Assembly: GCA_947643615.1 (NCBI GenBank)
Contig: CANRWO010000002.1
Span: 1-64,000 of the forward strand
Source: an uncultured Lachnospiraceae bacterium
Lineage (GTDB): Bacteria > Bacillota > Clostridia > Lachnospirales > Lachnospiraceae
Direction of reading: 5' to 3'
DNA length: 64,000 bases
The translations under genes were made by a program, and so were the position numbers. Positions 27,776 to 36,162 of this stretch are shown here, one piece after another. Below the pieces are notes generated by a model. That model had not been told where the DNA came from. It searched no databases and was given only the letters and a program-made list of their open reading frames with translations. Positions within the stretch are counted from its first letter, which is position 1. Each line of letters starts with the position of its first letter.

Positions 27776-29254
27776 TCAAAAACGCACCACACCTGTAATC
27801 TCCTGCAGAAAACGGATCACCGGCCCGGAGCGCAACCCGAAGCAAAACATTACCGCCACGAAAACCGCCAGGGGCAGGAGCATCAGCCAGTTGGGATCCT
27901 TCGCCTCCGACAGCTTTCCGTAATCGAAGTCACGGCCCGGGAAAAAGGCACGTATCATCATTGTGAGCATATAAATTGCCGTCAGCAGTGCGGAAACCAT
28001 CAGGGCGGCCACACCCGCATAAGCAAGAGGATTCTCGCTGTCCACCGCCGCCCTGCACAGATTCCATTTGCTCACGAAACCGCATAACCCCGGCACACCC
28101 ATCAATGCCAGGGAAGAAACGGTAAAGGTCACGAACACCTTGGGCATTTTCCGCCCCAACCCGTCCAACTCATAGACATAATTCCTGCCCGTCTTATATA
28201 TCACCGCCCCTGCACAAAAGAAGGAACATATTTTCATAAAGGAATGAAACAACATATGGCTCATCCCTCCCACCAGTCCCAGAGGCGTCATGATCACCAC
28301 CCCAAACAAAATATAAGACAGATTGCTGACCGTGGACCAGGCAAGCCTCCGTTTTAGATGTGTCTCCTTCAGGGCCCGGCTGCAGCCGTAAACAATCGTA
28401 ATCACCACCAGGGCCATCACCACATTCTGGGCCCAGGTTCCCCTCAGCAGATCTGTGCCGAAGCTGTAATACGTCACACGCATTGCGGCAAAGGCCCCTG
28501 TGTTTACCACTGCCACCGCATGGAGCAGCGCCGTCACCGGGGTAGGCGCCACACCGGCCTTTGGCAGCCAGGAGCTGAAAGGAAAGACCGCCGTTTTCAC
28601 ACTGAATCCGCAGAAGCACAGCACGTAAACCAGCAGCAGCAAATTCCCCTTGTCCCCGATTTTCACCGTATCAAGAACCCCTCCCGGGACGAAGGAAGAG
28701 GTGGTCCCATATGTCAAAATAAAGATCATGCCTATGAATGCAAAGGCAGCGCCCCCAAGCATATAGTAGAGATAGCTTCTGCTGGCCAGGAAAGCTTCCC
28801 TGGTCCTGGTATGCATGATCAGGGGCAGCGTGGCCATACTCAGCATTTCAAAAAAGAAATACATGGTAAGGATGTTCTCCGCCAGTGCGATTCCCAGGGT
28901 AATGCCATAAGTGATTAAATAAAACAGGAAAAAGGATTTCTCGCTGTGCTCATGTTTCATATACTCGAAAGAATACAGCAATGCCAAAGGCCAGAGAAAG
29001 GATGCCATTCCCGCAAATAATGCACCCATGCCGTCCACCCGGAAAGTAATGCTCAAATTTCCCGTAAAACGGAACACGGTGAGCGTTTCGGCAGGAGGGT
29101 TCTGCAGCAGGAAAAACACCAAAGCCGATTCTGCCAGGGCGCAGCCTTCTATGAAAATGCACATGGCCCTTCTTCCCCGAAAGGGCAGCATGGGGATCAA
29201 GACCCCCGAAAATATGGGAAACAACACCACTATCAACATTAAAATCTTATTCAA
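27776..29254 (-). CDS. Antiporter-like membrane subunit (MrpD/NuoM type)
   Basis: A 492-residue protein with about fourteen helices. The helix-5 Glu is present in TMYFFFEMLSMATLPLI and the helix-7 Lys in GFSVKTAVFPFSSWLP. The following helix reads ALLHAVAVVNTGAF, with Asn-Thr where the sister subunits have a Lys (TIVKFGA, ILTKTGI), so its ion path may differ. Translation starts at a TTG with AGGAGG 8 bp upstream. It is one of four related subunits in tandem and probably arose by duplication. It would sit in the membrane arm of a cation/proton antiporter complex. Confidence 0.85.
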   Translation of the reverse strand: MNKILMLIVVLFPIFSGVLIPMLPFRGRRAMCIFIEGCALAESALVFFLLQNPPAETLTVFRFTGNLSITFRVDGMGALFAGMASFLWPLALLYSFEYMKHEHSEKSFFLFYLITYGITLGIALAENILTMYFFFEMLSMATLPLIMHTRTREAFLASRSYLYYMLGGAAFAFIGMIFILTYGTTSSFVPGGVLDTVKIGDKGNLLLLVYVLCFCGFSVKTAVFPFSSWLPKAGVAPTPVTALLHAVAVVNTGAFAAMRVTYYSFGTDLLRGTWAQNVVMALVVITIVYGCSRALKETHLKRRLAWSTVSNLSYILFGVVIMTPLGLVGGMSHMLFHSFMKICSFFCAGAVIYKTGRNYVYELDGLGRKMPKVFVTFTVSSLALMGVPGLCGFVSKWNLCRAAVDSENPLAYAGVAALMVSALLTAIYMLTMMIRAFFPGRDFDYGKLSEAKDPNWLMLLPLAVFVAVMFCFGLRSGPVIRFLQEITGVVRF

Positions 29255-29353
29255 AACCGCTCCTCCTTCTTGCGGGATCAGGTTTCCGGAAGCCTTTCCA
29301 CCCGGCTCTGTATCATAAAACGGCAGCGCAGATACGGAAAAGCTTCCCTCCGG

Positions 29354-30853
29354 TTAGGAAAATACCTCCAACGTTATCTGGCTGATGTATCGGATCAACG
29401 GGTTCGGCATAATTCCCAGGAGCAGCGCCAGCGCCGCCAGCACCATAAGCGGTATCAGCATAAGGGGGGAAGGCTCTTCTTTCGCCCCATTGCCGGGATC
29501 CTTTTCTTCCCCTGGGAAAAAGCCTTTTATCGTCACAGGGAACAAATAGCCTGCGGTGAGCAGGGCGCTGACCAGAAGCACCACAGGGCCCAGCCAGGAA
29601 AAGACGGGGATGCCGGACTGCAACGCGCCCTCCGCAAGATACCATTTGCTGACAAAGCCTCCTGTAGGCGGAATCCCCGTCAATGCCAGTGCAAAGACGG
29701 TATAGCACCATAAAGTCACAGGCATTTTCCTGCCCAATCCTCCAAGCCGGTCTACCCTGGTGTAGCCGAACCGGTATATAAACACACCGGCTGTCAGGAA
29801 AAGTCCGCATTTGACAAAAGCATGCACCACCATGTGCAGCAGCGCGCCTTCCACAGCATCAGGAACCAGCAGGGAAATGCCGAACAAAATATAGGAAACC
29901 TGGCTTACCGTGGAATAAGCCAGCCTCTTCTTCAGCACCGGTTCACGGTATGCCAGCAGGGAACCCATAAATACGGTAAGCAGCGCCAGAACCATCCACA
30001 CATACTGCACCCAGGTCCCTCTCAGGAATCCGGGGCCTACAACATAATAGACCGTGCGGATTACCGCCAACGCGCCAAACTTCACAATCGTGCCTGATAA
30101 CAACGCCGATGCCGGGGAGGGCGCTACCGGATGCGCCGCCGGCAGCCAGGAATGCAGGGGAAGCATGCCGGCCTTTGCGCCAAAGCCTAAGATCATAACA
30201 AACACCGCCGTTAACAGAATCCCTTCGTGGCCCTGTACCGCGGCCAGGTTTAAAGCACCCCCTGCCGTAAAGTCCAGGGTATGGCAGTAGCGATACAGGA
30301 ACACCATTCCAAACAACCCGCAATAAGCCCCGCACATAGAATAAAACAAATACTTTAGGGCAGCCATCACCGCTTCCCTGGAACCGCTATGCAGTACCAG
30401 AGGCATGGATACCAGCGTCATCAGCTCGTAAAAGAAATACATTGTGACCAGATTCCCCGAAAAACTCAATCCCGTCAATATACCATACAGTAATAGGTAA
30501 AAGCCGAAATACCTGGTTTCCTTCCCCTCATGCCCCATATATGCCAGGGAATAAAAGCCTATGAGAAGCCATGCTATGCTCACTGCCGTTACCATCAGCC
30601 GGCCCAGGGCATCTATCCGGAAATACACCAAAATACCATCCAACCATTCAAAAAGGCTACATTCCTTCTCCCCCTGCCATGCTGTGTAGAGCGACACAGA
30701 TGCCGATAAGGCCAAAGCGGCTGCGGTATATACCTGCACCCCCCTTGTAAAAGCCTTCTCACTGCCCCGTATATATTCCCCAAAGGAAACGGCCAGCAAT
30801 AAGATCCCTGCCACAGATGGCAGCGCCACAGACAACAAAATCCATGGGTTCAT
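29354..30853 (-). CDS. Antiporter-like membrane subunit (MrpD/NuoM type)
   Basis: From ATG 30853, which has GGAGG 11 bp upstream, the product is about 499 residues with roughly fourteen helices; an ATG at 30871 lacks a ribosome site. It has the helix-5 Glu (YFFYELMTLVSMPLV), the helix-7 Lys (GFGAKAGMLPLHSWLP) and the AHPVAPSPASALLSGTIVK segment with the helix-8 Lys. A cytoplasmic C-terminal loop contains an acidic stretch, GEEKDPGNGAKEE. It is the second of four NuoL/M/N-like subunits in the operon. The close similarity of its central region to the 711-residue subunit suggests duplication within the operon. Confidence 0.85.
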   Translation of the reverse strand: MNPWILLSVALPSVAGILLLAVSFGEYIRGSEKAFTRGVQVYTAAALALSASVSLYTAWQGEKECSLFEWLDGILVYFRIDALGRLMVTAVSIAWLLIGFYSLAYMGHEGKETRYFGFYLLLYGILTGLSFSGNLVTMYFFYELMTLVSMPLVLHSGSREAVMAALKYLFYSMCGAYCGLFGMVFLYRYCHTLDFTAGGALNLAAVQGHEGILLTAVFVMILGFGAKAGMLPLHSWLPAAHPVAPSPASALLSGTIVKFGALAVIRTVYYVVGPGFLRGTWVQYVWMVLALLTVFMGSLLAYREPVLKKRLAYSTVSQVSYILFGISLLVPDAVEGALLHMVVHAFVKCGLFLTAGVFIYRFGYTRVDRLGGLGRKMPVTLWCYTVFALALTGIPPTGGFVSKWYLAEGALQSGIPVFSWLGPVVLLVSALLTAGYLFPVTIKGFFPGEEKDPGNGAKEEPSPLMLIPLMVLAALALLLGIMPNPLIRYISQITLEVFS

Positions 30854-30961
30854 TTTCCGCCCAACCTCCATATCTATTCATTCGCGCAACATTGTGTTAC
30901 TCCCGGAGCCATACGATTCCTGTACCCGCCGGATACGGTATGGCCGGTACGGGACACCAGG

Positions 30962-32467
30962 CTACCTGAACATCCCCAACCCGGTTTCAATCAGGTGAAT
31001 AATGGGTTCCGAATTCAGTCCCATTATCAGGTTTAAAATAATAAAACATACCAGGGCAACGGATTTACCGGGTTGTTCCCTCATAGCGATATTTCTGCTT
31101 TCCGCCAACTCCACTTCCTCCCCGGGGGGCATGTATATGGAGATTACCGTTTTCATAAAATAAACGGCGTTCAAAACCGTGCTGACAGCAAGGGCGATCA
31201 GGGTGGGCAGCATTTTATGGGTATGCCCCACCGCCTCCTGGGAAAAAAGCAGCTTGGAAATAAAGCCGGAGAACATAGGCAGGCCCACCATGGACAGGGA
31301 TCCTACCATAAAAGCAATACCGGCCAGCTTATGCCGGTAACCGGCACCCCTCAGGTCTTTAAACCGGACGCTCCCTCCGGATGCATCGGTCAGTCCGGAA
31401 GCCGCCACAAAAAGCAGTGACTTAGTGGCTGCATGGGAGAGCACATGGTAAATGCTGGCCACAACGCCAGCCTCAGTACCCAGTCCCAGGCCCATATAAA
31501 TATAACCCACCTGTGCCACAGAGGAATACGCAATCATCCTGCGGATATTGTCCTCTCTGATAGCGCTGACAGAACCCATGATCATTCCCATGATGCCGAA
31601 CACATACAGCACATGGATCACCTTGCTTTCACAGATGATGTCAAAACCGATTACCCGGTAAAAGATCTTGATCAGCAAAAAAATATACCCCTTGGAAACC
31701 AGGGAGGACAGAATTGCCGCCGAGGACACGGTGGAATACCCGTAGGCGTCCGGCAGCCAGGAGTGGAAAGGGTATAACGCGCTCTTAATGGCAAGTCCCA
31801 CAGACATCAAACACAAGGCTACCATCAAAGGGATGTGGTATTCCCCCATAGCCGTCAACAACCGTACCTGCTGCTGAATGTTGCTCATCAGCAAATGCCC
31901 GGTGACACTGTAGAGGAAGCAAAGTCCAAGGAGCAGCAGGCCGGAGCCTAACAGGCTCATAATCATATACCGGATGGCGGCCTCAAATGTCCGGCCGTTC
32001 TGCCGGATCATTATAAGGCCGCAGGCGGAAATAGTATTGATCTCCACAAACACGTAGGCCGTAAACAGATCGTTGGTGTAGATCAGGGCCAGCAGCGAAC
32101 AAAGCAGCAGATTCACCATAATATAATACAGGTTCTGCTTGGATTCCTCGATCTGTGTAAGCCTTTCTTTCATGCCCCCTAACATGCACAGAAGCATGAT
32201 GATACAGAAGAACACCGCCATAAAAGCTTCCAGCTCCCCCACCCGGATCTCGTTTCCCCAGGGGGCGGGGAAATGCCCCATATAATAAATGAATTCTTCC
32301 CCGGTCCCTGCCACATATGCCAGCACACAGGCAGACATAACCCCGATCACGGCGATCACCGCAGTGTTTATCCTCTTTGCCCACTTCCCGCTGAGTATGG
32401 AACTGAGGGGCCCTGAAAACAATGACAATATAATAGATATAAAGGGAAAATTACGTACAAAATCCAT
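30962..32467 (-). CDS. mrpD: Antiporter-like membrane subunit (MrpD)
   Basis: A 501-residue protein with about fourteen helices. It is the most MrpD/MbhH-like of the four: helix-5 Glu in YVFVEINTISACGLIM, helix-7 Lys in GLAIKSALYPFHSWLPDAYG, followed by SSAAILSSLVSKGYIFLL with a helix-8 Lys. Its ATG overlaps the stop codon of the upstream mrpC by one base (TAATG), so the two are translationally coupled, as in classical Mrp operons. It would move H+ or Na+ through the membrane arm of the complex. Confidence 0.9.
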   Translation of the reverse strand: MDFVRNFPFISIILSLFSGPLSSILSGKWAKRINTAVIAVIGVMSACVLAYVAGTGEEFIYYMGHFPAPWGNEIRVGELEAFMAVFFCIIMLLCMLGGMKERLTQIEESKQNLYYIMVNLLLCSLLALIYTNDLFTAYVFVEINTISACGLIMIRQNGRTFEAAIRYMIMSLLGSGLLLLGLCFLYSVTGHLLMSNIQQQVRLLTAMGEYHIPLMVALCLMSVGLAIKSALYPFHSWLPDAYGYSTVSSAAILSSLVSKGYIFLLIKIFYRVIGFDIICESKVIHVLYVFGIMGMIMGSVSAIREDNIRRMIAYSSVAQVGYIYMGLGLGTEAGVVASIYHVLSHAATKSLLFVAASGLTDASGGSVRFKDLRGAGYRHKLAGIAFMVGSLSMVGLPMFSGFISKLLFSQEAVGHTHKMLPTLIALAVSTVLNAVYFMKTVISIYMPPGEEVELAESRNIAMREQPGKSVALVCFIILNLIMGLNSEPIIHLIETGLGMFR

Positions 32468-32844
32468 TATTTCTTTTCCCTCCTCAGCAGGGTAGATATT
32501 TCATCCAGATCCAGGGTATGATACCGGCGGTATAACCGTATCGTCAGTGACAGCATCAGCGCCGTGACGGAGACGGAGACCACAATGCCTGTCAGCACAA
32601 GTCCGCTGGGAATGGGATTGATATAAGTCTCCACACTCTGGACCCCGTCCACTACCACCGGAGCTTTTCTGCCGTCAATGTACCCTTTCAGCGCCAGGAA
32701 GAGGTAAGTCGCCGTATCCATAATATTCAAACCCACTATTTTTTTAATCAGGTTCTTCTGCAGGAGCAGATTGGTAAAGCCGATCCCAAACAGGATCATT
32801 GCCACTGCCTCCACGTAATTTTTCATTAAATTCGTAACGTCCAT
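32467..32844 (-). CDS. mrpC: MrpC/MbhG (NuoK-like) antiporter subunit
   Basis: A three-helix membrane protein. From ATG 32844 (MDVTNLMKNYVEAVAMILFG) it has 125 residues; an ATG at 32880 is possible but lacks a clear ribosome site. The NuoK-type core is NLIKKIVGLNIMDTATYLFL, followed by the NPIPSGLVLTGIVVSVSVTA helix, both hallmarks of MrpC. The loop between them is longer than usual (KGYIDGRKAPVVVDGVQSVE). It is coupled to mrpD by a one-base overlap and follows mrpB. Confidence 0.9.
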   Translation of the reverse strand: MDVTNLMKNYVEAVAMILFGIGFTNLLLQKNLIKKIVGLNIMDTATYLFLALKGYIDGRKAPVVVDGVQSVETYINPIPSGLVLTGIVVSVSVTALMLSLTIRLYRRYHTLDLDEISTLLRREKK

Positions 32845-32903
32845 TTCACAACCATGCCTTTCTGTATAAACACGCCCCATTTGTACTGCCGTTCAAACAC
32901 GCT

Positions 32904-33866
32904 TCAGTACCCGCCCTTGCGGAACATCACATAAAAGGTATACATGGTCCCCGCCACTACGATTCCTACGCAGATATTGAGGAGCAGGATCAGGCCGCTG
33001 CTTAAAATGGCTCCCGGCTCTCCCAGGGGAATAACGCTCTCGATATGGTTGGCGCCGGTGTAAAAGGAATAACTCTTTGCAATACTGTAGCAGGCAAGGG
33101 CTCCGAAGCTCATGATCCGGTATGTCTTTGCGGTAAAGAATCTTTCCGTCATTGCAAACCCGAAGGCATTCAGGTACAGGATCAGACCCGCACCTATCAC
33201 CGCACCGCCGGAAAAACCGCCGCCGGGCCCTAAATGCCCTGCCAGAATGATATAGATCCCAAAGAGAAAAATCGGAGGGACTAACAGCCTTGCCACCGTC
33301 TGCAGGATCACGTCATTTTTCGGTTCATGGCTTCTGTCATCGGTTTCGCTGAGATCCCTGCTGCCTTTCTTATCGACACGCAGCAGGATCAGTACGGTAC
33401 ATGTGGCAATAAAAAGCACATGGGACTCTCCCAATGTGTCAAAGGCCCTATAATCCAGGATCATACCCGTGACGATATTTACCGCCCCTGTCTCCTGGAG
33501 CCCTTTCTCAATGTAGCGTTCCGATACCTCATTGTTCACCGGATTATCAGGTTCCCCGAACGTAGGCAGCTCCGACACTGCCTCCAGAAGCATGGCCACC
33601 AGGAAGACGCAGAACAGGACGCAGAACACCTTGTATATTTTACGGAATATTTTTACTTCGGCATTGTGTTCCAGGTCATAGGCATGTTGGACATGCTGCC
33701 TGATATCCTCGTCATGCTGCCTGGACACCTCTTCATCCTCATGGAACTCTTCCTGGCGCTTCATTTCCAATGTATCCAAAAACGGATCCTTTGTACCGTC
33801 CAGCCATTGCCGGAATTTATAGGAGAAAGTTTTTTCGTATTGTTCCTGAGAAACCTTTTTACTCAT
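32904..33866 (-). CDS. mrpB: MbhE plus MrpB-type subunit with charged N-terminal extension
   Basis: A 320-residue membrane protein joining several parts. Residues 1-75 are hydrophilic, rich in Glu, His and Lys (YEKTFSYKFRQWLDGTKDPF, HEDEEVSRQHDEDIRQHVQH), and unlike ordinary MrpB. One helix at about 80-100 and the TGAVNIVTGMILDYRAFDTLGE stretch match MbhE / the MrpA C-terminal part. The remaining four helices are MnhB/MrpB-type (VARLLVPPIFLFGIYIIL, HLGPGGGFSGGAVIGAG). The start overlaps the DUF4040 gene by 8 bp and has GGAAGGG upstream. The charged N-terminus may interact with a cytoplasmic partner; this is a guess. Confidence 0.85.
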   Translation of the reverse strand: MSKKVSQEQYEKTFSYKFRQWLDGTKDPFLDTLEMKRQEEFHEDEEVSRQHDEDIRQHVQHAYDLEHNAEVKIFRKIYKVFCVLFCVFLVAMLLEAVSELPTFGEPDNPVNNEVSERYIEKGLQETGAVNIVTGMILDYRAFDTLGESHVLFIATCTVLILLRVDKKGSRDLSETDDRSHEPKNDVILQTVARLLVPPIFLFGIYIILAGHLGPGGGFSGGAVIGAGLILYLNAFGFAMTERFFTAKTYRIMSFGALACYSIAKSYSFYTGANHIESVIPLGEPGAILSSGLILLLNICVGIVVAGTMYTFYVMFRKGGY

Positions 33867-34143
33867 TTTCTCCCTTCCTTTCTTCCGTTTTCATGCCATC
33901 ATCCGATTTGATCACCGCATGGATCTTCTTCAGCGTAACCACAAAGAGCACTGTCGTCACCCCTGCGCCTACCGCCGCCTCCGTGATTGCCAGATCCGGC
34001 GATTCCAGAAGGATCCATATGATGGACATGACCAGGCTGTAAGACATAAAGATCAGTATGGTATTTAACAGGTTTTTGGACAGGCTTGCCGCAACGGCGC
34101 ACACCACCAGGAAACCCAAAAGAATACAGGTAAATATTGTCAT
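33859..34143 (-). CDS. DUF4040/MbhD-type subunit
   Basis: A 94-residue, three-helix protein matching the DUF4040 (MbhD) module. In MrpA proteins this module is fused behind the NuoL-like part; here, as in Mbh hydrogenases, it is a separate gene. Signature: LLESPDLAITEAAVGAGVTT, then VLFVVTLKKI. The C-terminus is charged. It has GGAGG upstream, begins 3 bp after the mrpG stop and overlaps the next gene, so it sits inside a tightly packed operon. Confidence 0.88.
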   Translation of the reverse strand: MTIFTCILLGFLVVCAVAASLSKNLLNTILIFMSYSLVMSIIWILLESPDLAITEAAVGAGVTTVLFVVTLKKIHAVIKSDDGMKTEERKGENE

Positions 34144-34146
34144 GTC

Positions 34147-34494
34147 TCACATTCCTCCTTCTGCGGATTTGTCCTCTTTTGTATAATGCTTCTCCGGCTC
34201 CTCATCCGTAGCCACCTCCAGCCGGGCAATCAGGTGGGAGGAAACCGGGGATGAAAACCACAGGAATACAATGACCAGGAACAGCTTCAGGGAAGTGAAG
34301 CAAAAACCGTTCATAATGATCAACCCTATCAGGCAGCAGCCGATCCCAAAGGTATCGCCCATGGCCGCAGCGTGCATTCTGTTCAGAACATATTTAAAAC
34401 GGAATACTCCTATCATCTCCAACACAAAGATAGCAAGTCCCATGACCAGGAACGCGGAACCTGCAATAAATTTAATCCATTCTACCGCTGCCAT
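34147..34494 (-). CDS. mrpG: MrpG/MbhC antiporter subunit
   Basis: A three-helix protein of 115 residues from ATG 34494, which has GGAGG 6 bp upstream; an ATG 21 bp earlier is less likely. The MrpG motif is LEMIGVFRFKYVLNRMHAAAMGDTFG-like (RMHAAAMGDTFGIGCCLIGL), matching the family RFPDxxxRxHAxxKxxxxG pattern. The acidic tail ends in KHYTKEDKSAEGGM. The start overlaps the mrpF end by 23 bp. It is needed for assembly of Mrp complexes in studied bacteria. Confidence 0.9.
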   Translation of the reverse strand: MAAVEWIKFIAGSAFLVMGLAIFVLEMIGVFRFKYVLNRMHAAAMGDTFGIGCCLIGLIIMNGFCFTSLKLFLVIVFLWFSSPVSSHLIARLEVATDEEPEKHYTKEDKSAEGGM

Positions 34495-34864
34495 GGCACA
34501 CCTCCTGCCCTTCACCTGTTATTGCGGAAGCTTTCCCCTCCGCTGTTTTCTTCTCCTGCGCTTCCTTTTTCTCCGTATATACTCCCATGTAAACCTTTGT
34601 CAGCACGATCACGGCAAGAAAGCTGATCATGGCATAAATAATACAGATGTCCGCCAAATACCCTTCCCCCATCATCACTGTCAATATAGCTATGATCACA
34701 ATGACCATGGTTCCCATCATATTAACGGACACGATCCTGTCCGCTATCCTGGGACCGATAATGGCACGGATCAGGCAGAGGATCACCAGCGCAGCCAATG
34801 CAATGAGTATAGCTGTAAATAGTCCCTTATATGCTGTTTCCAGTACCGCGATTCCCTTTCCCAT
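34472..34864 (-). CDS. mrpF: MrpF/MbhB antiporter subunit
   Basis: Taken from ATG 34864 (MGKGIAVLETAYKGL), the product has 130 residues and three helices. The family core is IIGPRIADRIVSVNMMGTMV and the second block is EGYLADICIIYAMISFLAVI. A longer frame reaches back to 34948, overlapping mrpE by 49 bp, but its Arg/Lys-rich start looks like read-through of noncoding sequence. A charged tail of about 40 residues is unusual for MrpF. It follows mrpE and precedes mrpG, the canonical order. Confidence 0.87.
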   Translation of the reverse strand: MGKGIAVLETAYKGLFTAILIALAALVILCLIRAIIGPRIADRIVSVNMMGTMVIVIIAILTVMMGEGYLADICIIYAMISFLAVIVLTKVYMGVYTEKKEAQEKKTAEGKASAITGEGQEVCHGSGRMD

Positions 34865-34899
34865 CTCTTTTTCTTTCCCCTTCTTTGCTGTTCTTGTCC

Positions 34900-35403
34900 T
34901 TATTGCTTCCGCCCCGCAGGTTTTTTCCCGTCCCCTGCCGGTTTCCATTCTTCCAGCCTGGACAATTGCTTCTGGAATTCCAGGTCTTCTATCCCTTCCG
35001 CCATGCTCTCGTCCAGACAGTGTACCGTATACCTGTCATTTTCCAGCGAAACGGTTATGGTCCCCGGAGTCAGAGTAATCACATTGGCAAGGAATGCCCG
35101 TGCCGTAGGTGTCTTCAAGACGGAACAGAAAGTGACCAGTTTAGGCTCTATCTCCTCTTTCTGGGTGAGGATCAGGCGGATAACCGCAAAATTCGCCAAA
35201 GTTATTTCCTTCAACAGCAAAAAGACAAAGGCTATGACCCGAAATACCTTTTTCACATTCTGTTTTTCCTGGGCAATGCTGTAATCCATGAACTTACAGG
35301 TAAATGCGAACAGCAGGGCCGCAATTACCACCCCAAAAATTCCAATCTCCAGCGTAAAACTACCGTTAAAAATGACCCAAAGCATAAAATAAATGAAGTA
35401 CAT
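34900..35403 (-). CDS. mrpE: MrpE/MbhA antiporter subunit, first gene of the operon
   Basis: A 167-residue protein with two N-terminal helices (MYFIYFMLWVIFNGSFTLEI, then FGVVIAALLFAF) and a further helix. The MrpE signatures VRLILTQKEEIEPKLV and NVITLTPGTITVSLENDRYT-like (LTPGTITVSLEN) are clear. The cytoplasmic tail is charged. GGAGGG sits 5 bp before the start. The gene opens a ten-gene minus-strand operon ending near 25600. The order E-F-G-D-E/B-C-D matches the ion-translocating half of Mbh hydrogenases and Mrp antiporters. The intergenic space upstream (35404-35549) should hold the promoter. Confidence 0.9.
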   Translation of the reverse strand: MYFIYFMLWVIFNGSFTLEIGIFGVVIAALLFAFTCKFMDYSIAQEKQNVKKVFRVIAFVFLLLKEITLANFAVIRLILTQKEEIEPKLVTFCSVLKTPTARAFLANVITLTPGTITVSLENDRYTVHCLDESMAEGIEDLEFQKQLSRLEEWKPAGDGKKPAGRKQ

Positions 35404-35549
35404 AGTCCCTCCTGCAATCCTTTTTAAGCATCCACATTATACTCCCACATGCAAAAAAAGACAATAAATATAATTTTTCCCATACGACATAGGAATAATC
35501 ATATTTATTGCCTCTATTGATACCTGTTTTAACGCCTTTGGTTAAAAAA

Positions 35550-36035
35550 TTAAATTATCTCGACTCTTTCAAAATATTTCATAAGAATATCCGCGCAATT
35601 TTCCGCCCCCAATTTGGAGGTATCCAGAATCATATGGTAATTGTTTACGTCACCCCACACTTTCCCGGTATGCTCATAGTAATATTCCGCACGCTTTTTG
35701 TCGTTGAGTTCCAACATTGCCTTCGCGTCGTCATAAGAAAGGGATTCTTTTTTCATAATCCGCTGTATACGGTCTTCCTTGTCGGCACAGACGTATACGT
35801 TAAATACATTGGGCTGGTCTTTCAATATTTGGGAAGCGCACCTCCCTAATATGATGCAGGAATGATTCGCCAGCTCCCTGATCACTTCTGCCTCGTCATG
35901 GTAACTGTTCCCTTCCAGTTCATGCTCAATATAAGCCTTATCATAAACAGGAATTTCAAGTCCCCTCGCCAGATCCTCCGCTATCATACTGGCACCGGTA
36001 CCATAACGGCGGCTCAAGGTAATAACCAAATTCAT
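35550..36035 (-). CDS. Cytidylate-kinase-like family protein, short form
   Basis: 161 residues from ATG 36035, which has GGAGGAG 6-8 bp upstream; an earlier in-frame Met at 36182 is implausible. The sequence starts MNLVITLSRRYGTGASMIAE, a P-loop variant of the cytidylate-kinase-like family (PF13189 type), continuing with IPVYDKAYIE and SCIILGRCASQILKDQPN. Family members are usually about 200 residues. The central helical part after the YDK motif seems shortened here, so catalytic activity is doubtful. It stands alone between the Mrp operon and the M56 gene. Confidence 0.75.
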   Translation of the reverse strand: MNLVITLSRRYGTGASMIAEDLARGLEIPVYDKAYIEHELEGNSYHDEAEVIRELANHSCIILGRCASQILKDQPNVFNVYVCADKEDRIQRIMKKESLSYDDAKAMLELNDKKRAEYYYEHTGKVWGDVNNYHMILDTSKLGAENCADILMKYFERVEII

Positions 36036-36162
36036 AATCACTCCTCCTCTGCCCCTACGGCCACTGGCCGTTTTCTCCCGGAACAAAGTCAGTATACCAT
36101 ATAAAACAAAAAGTGACAAGTTATGATTCGGCCTGCATATATTTACCAAGGGTGCAAAGCAT

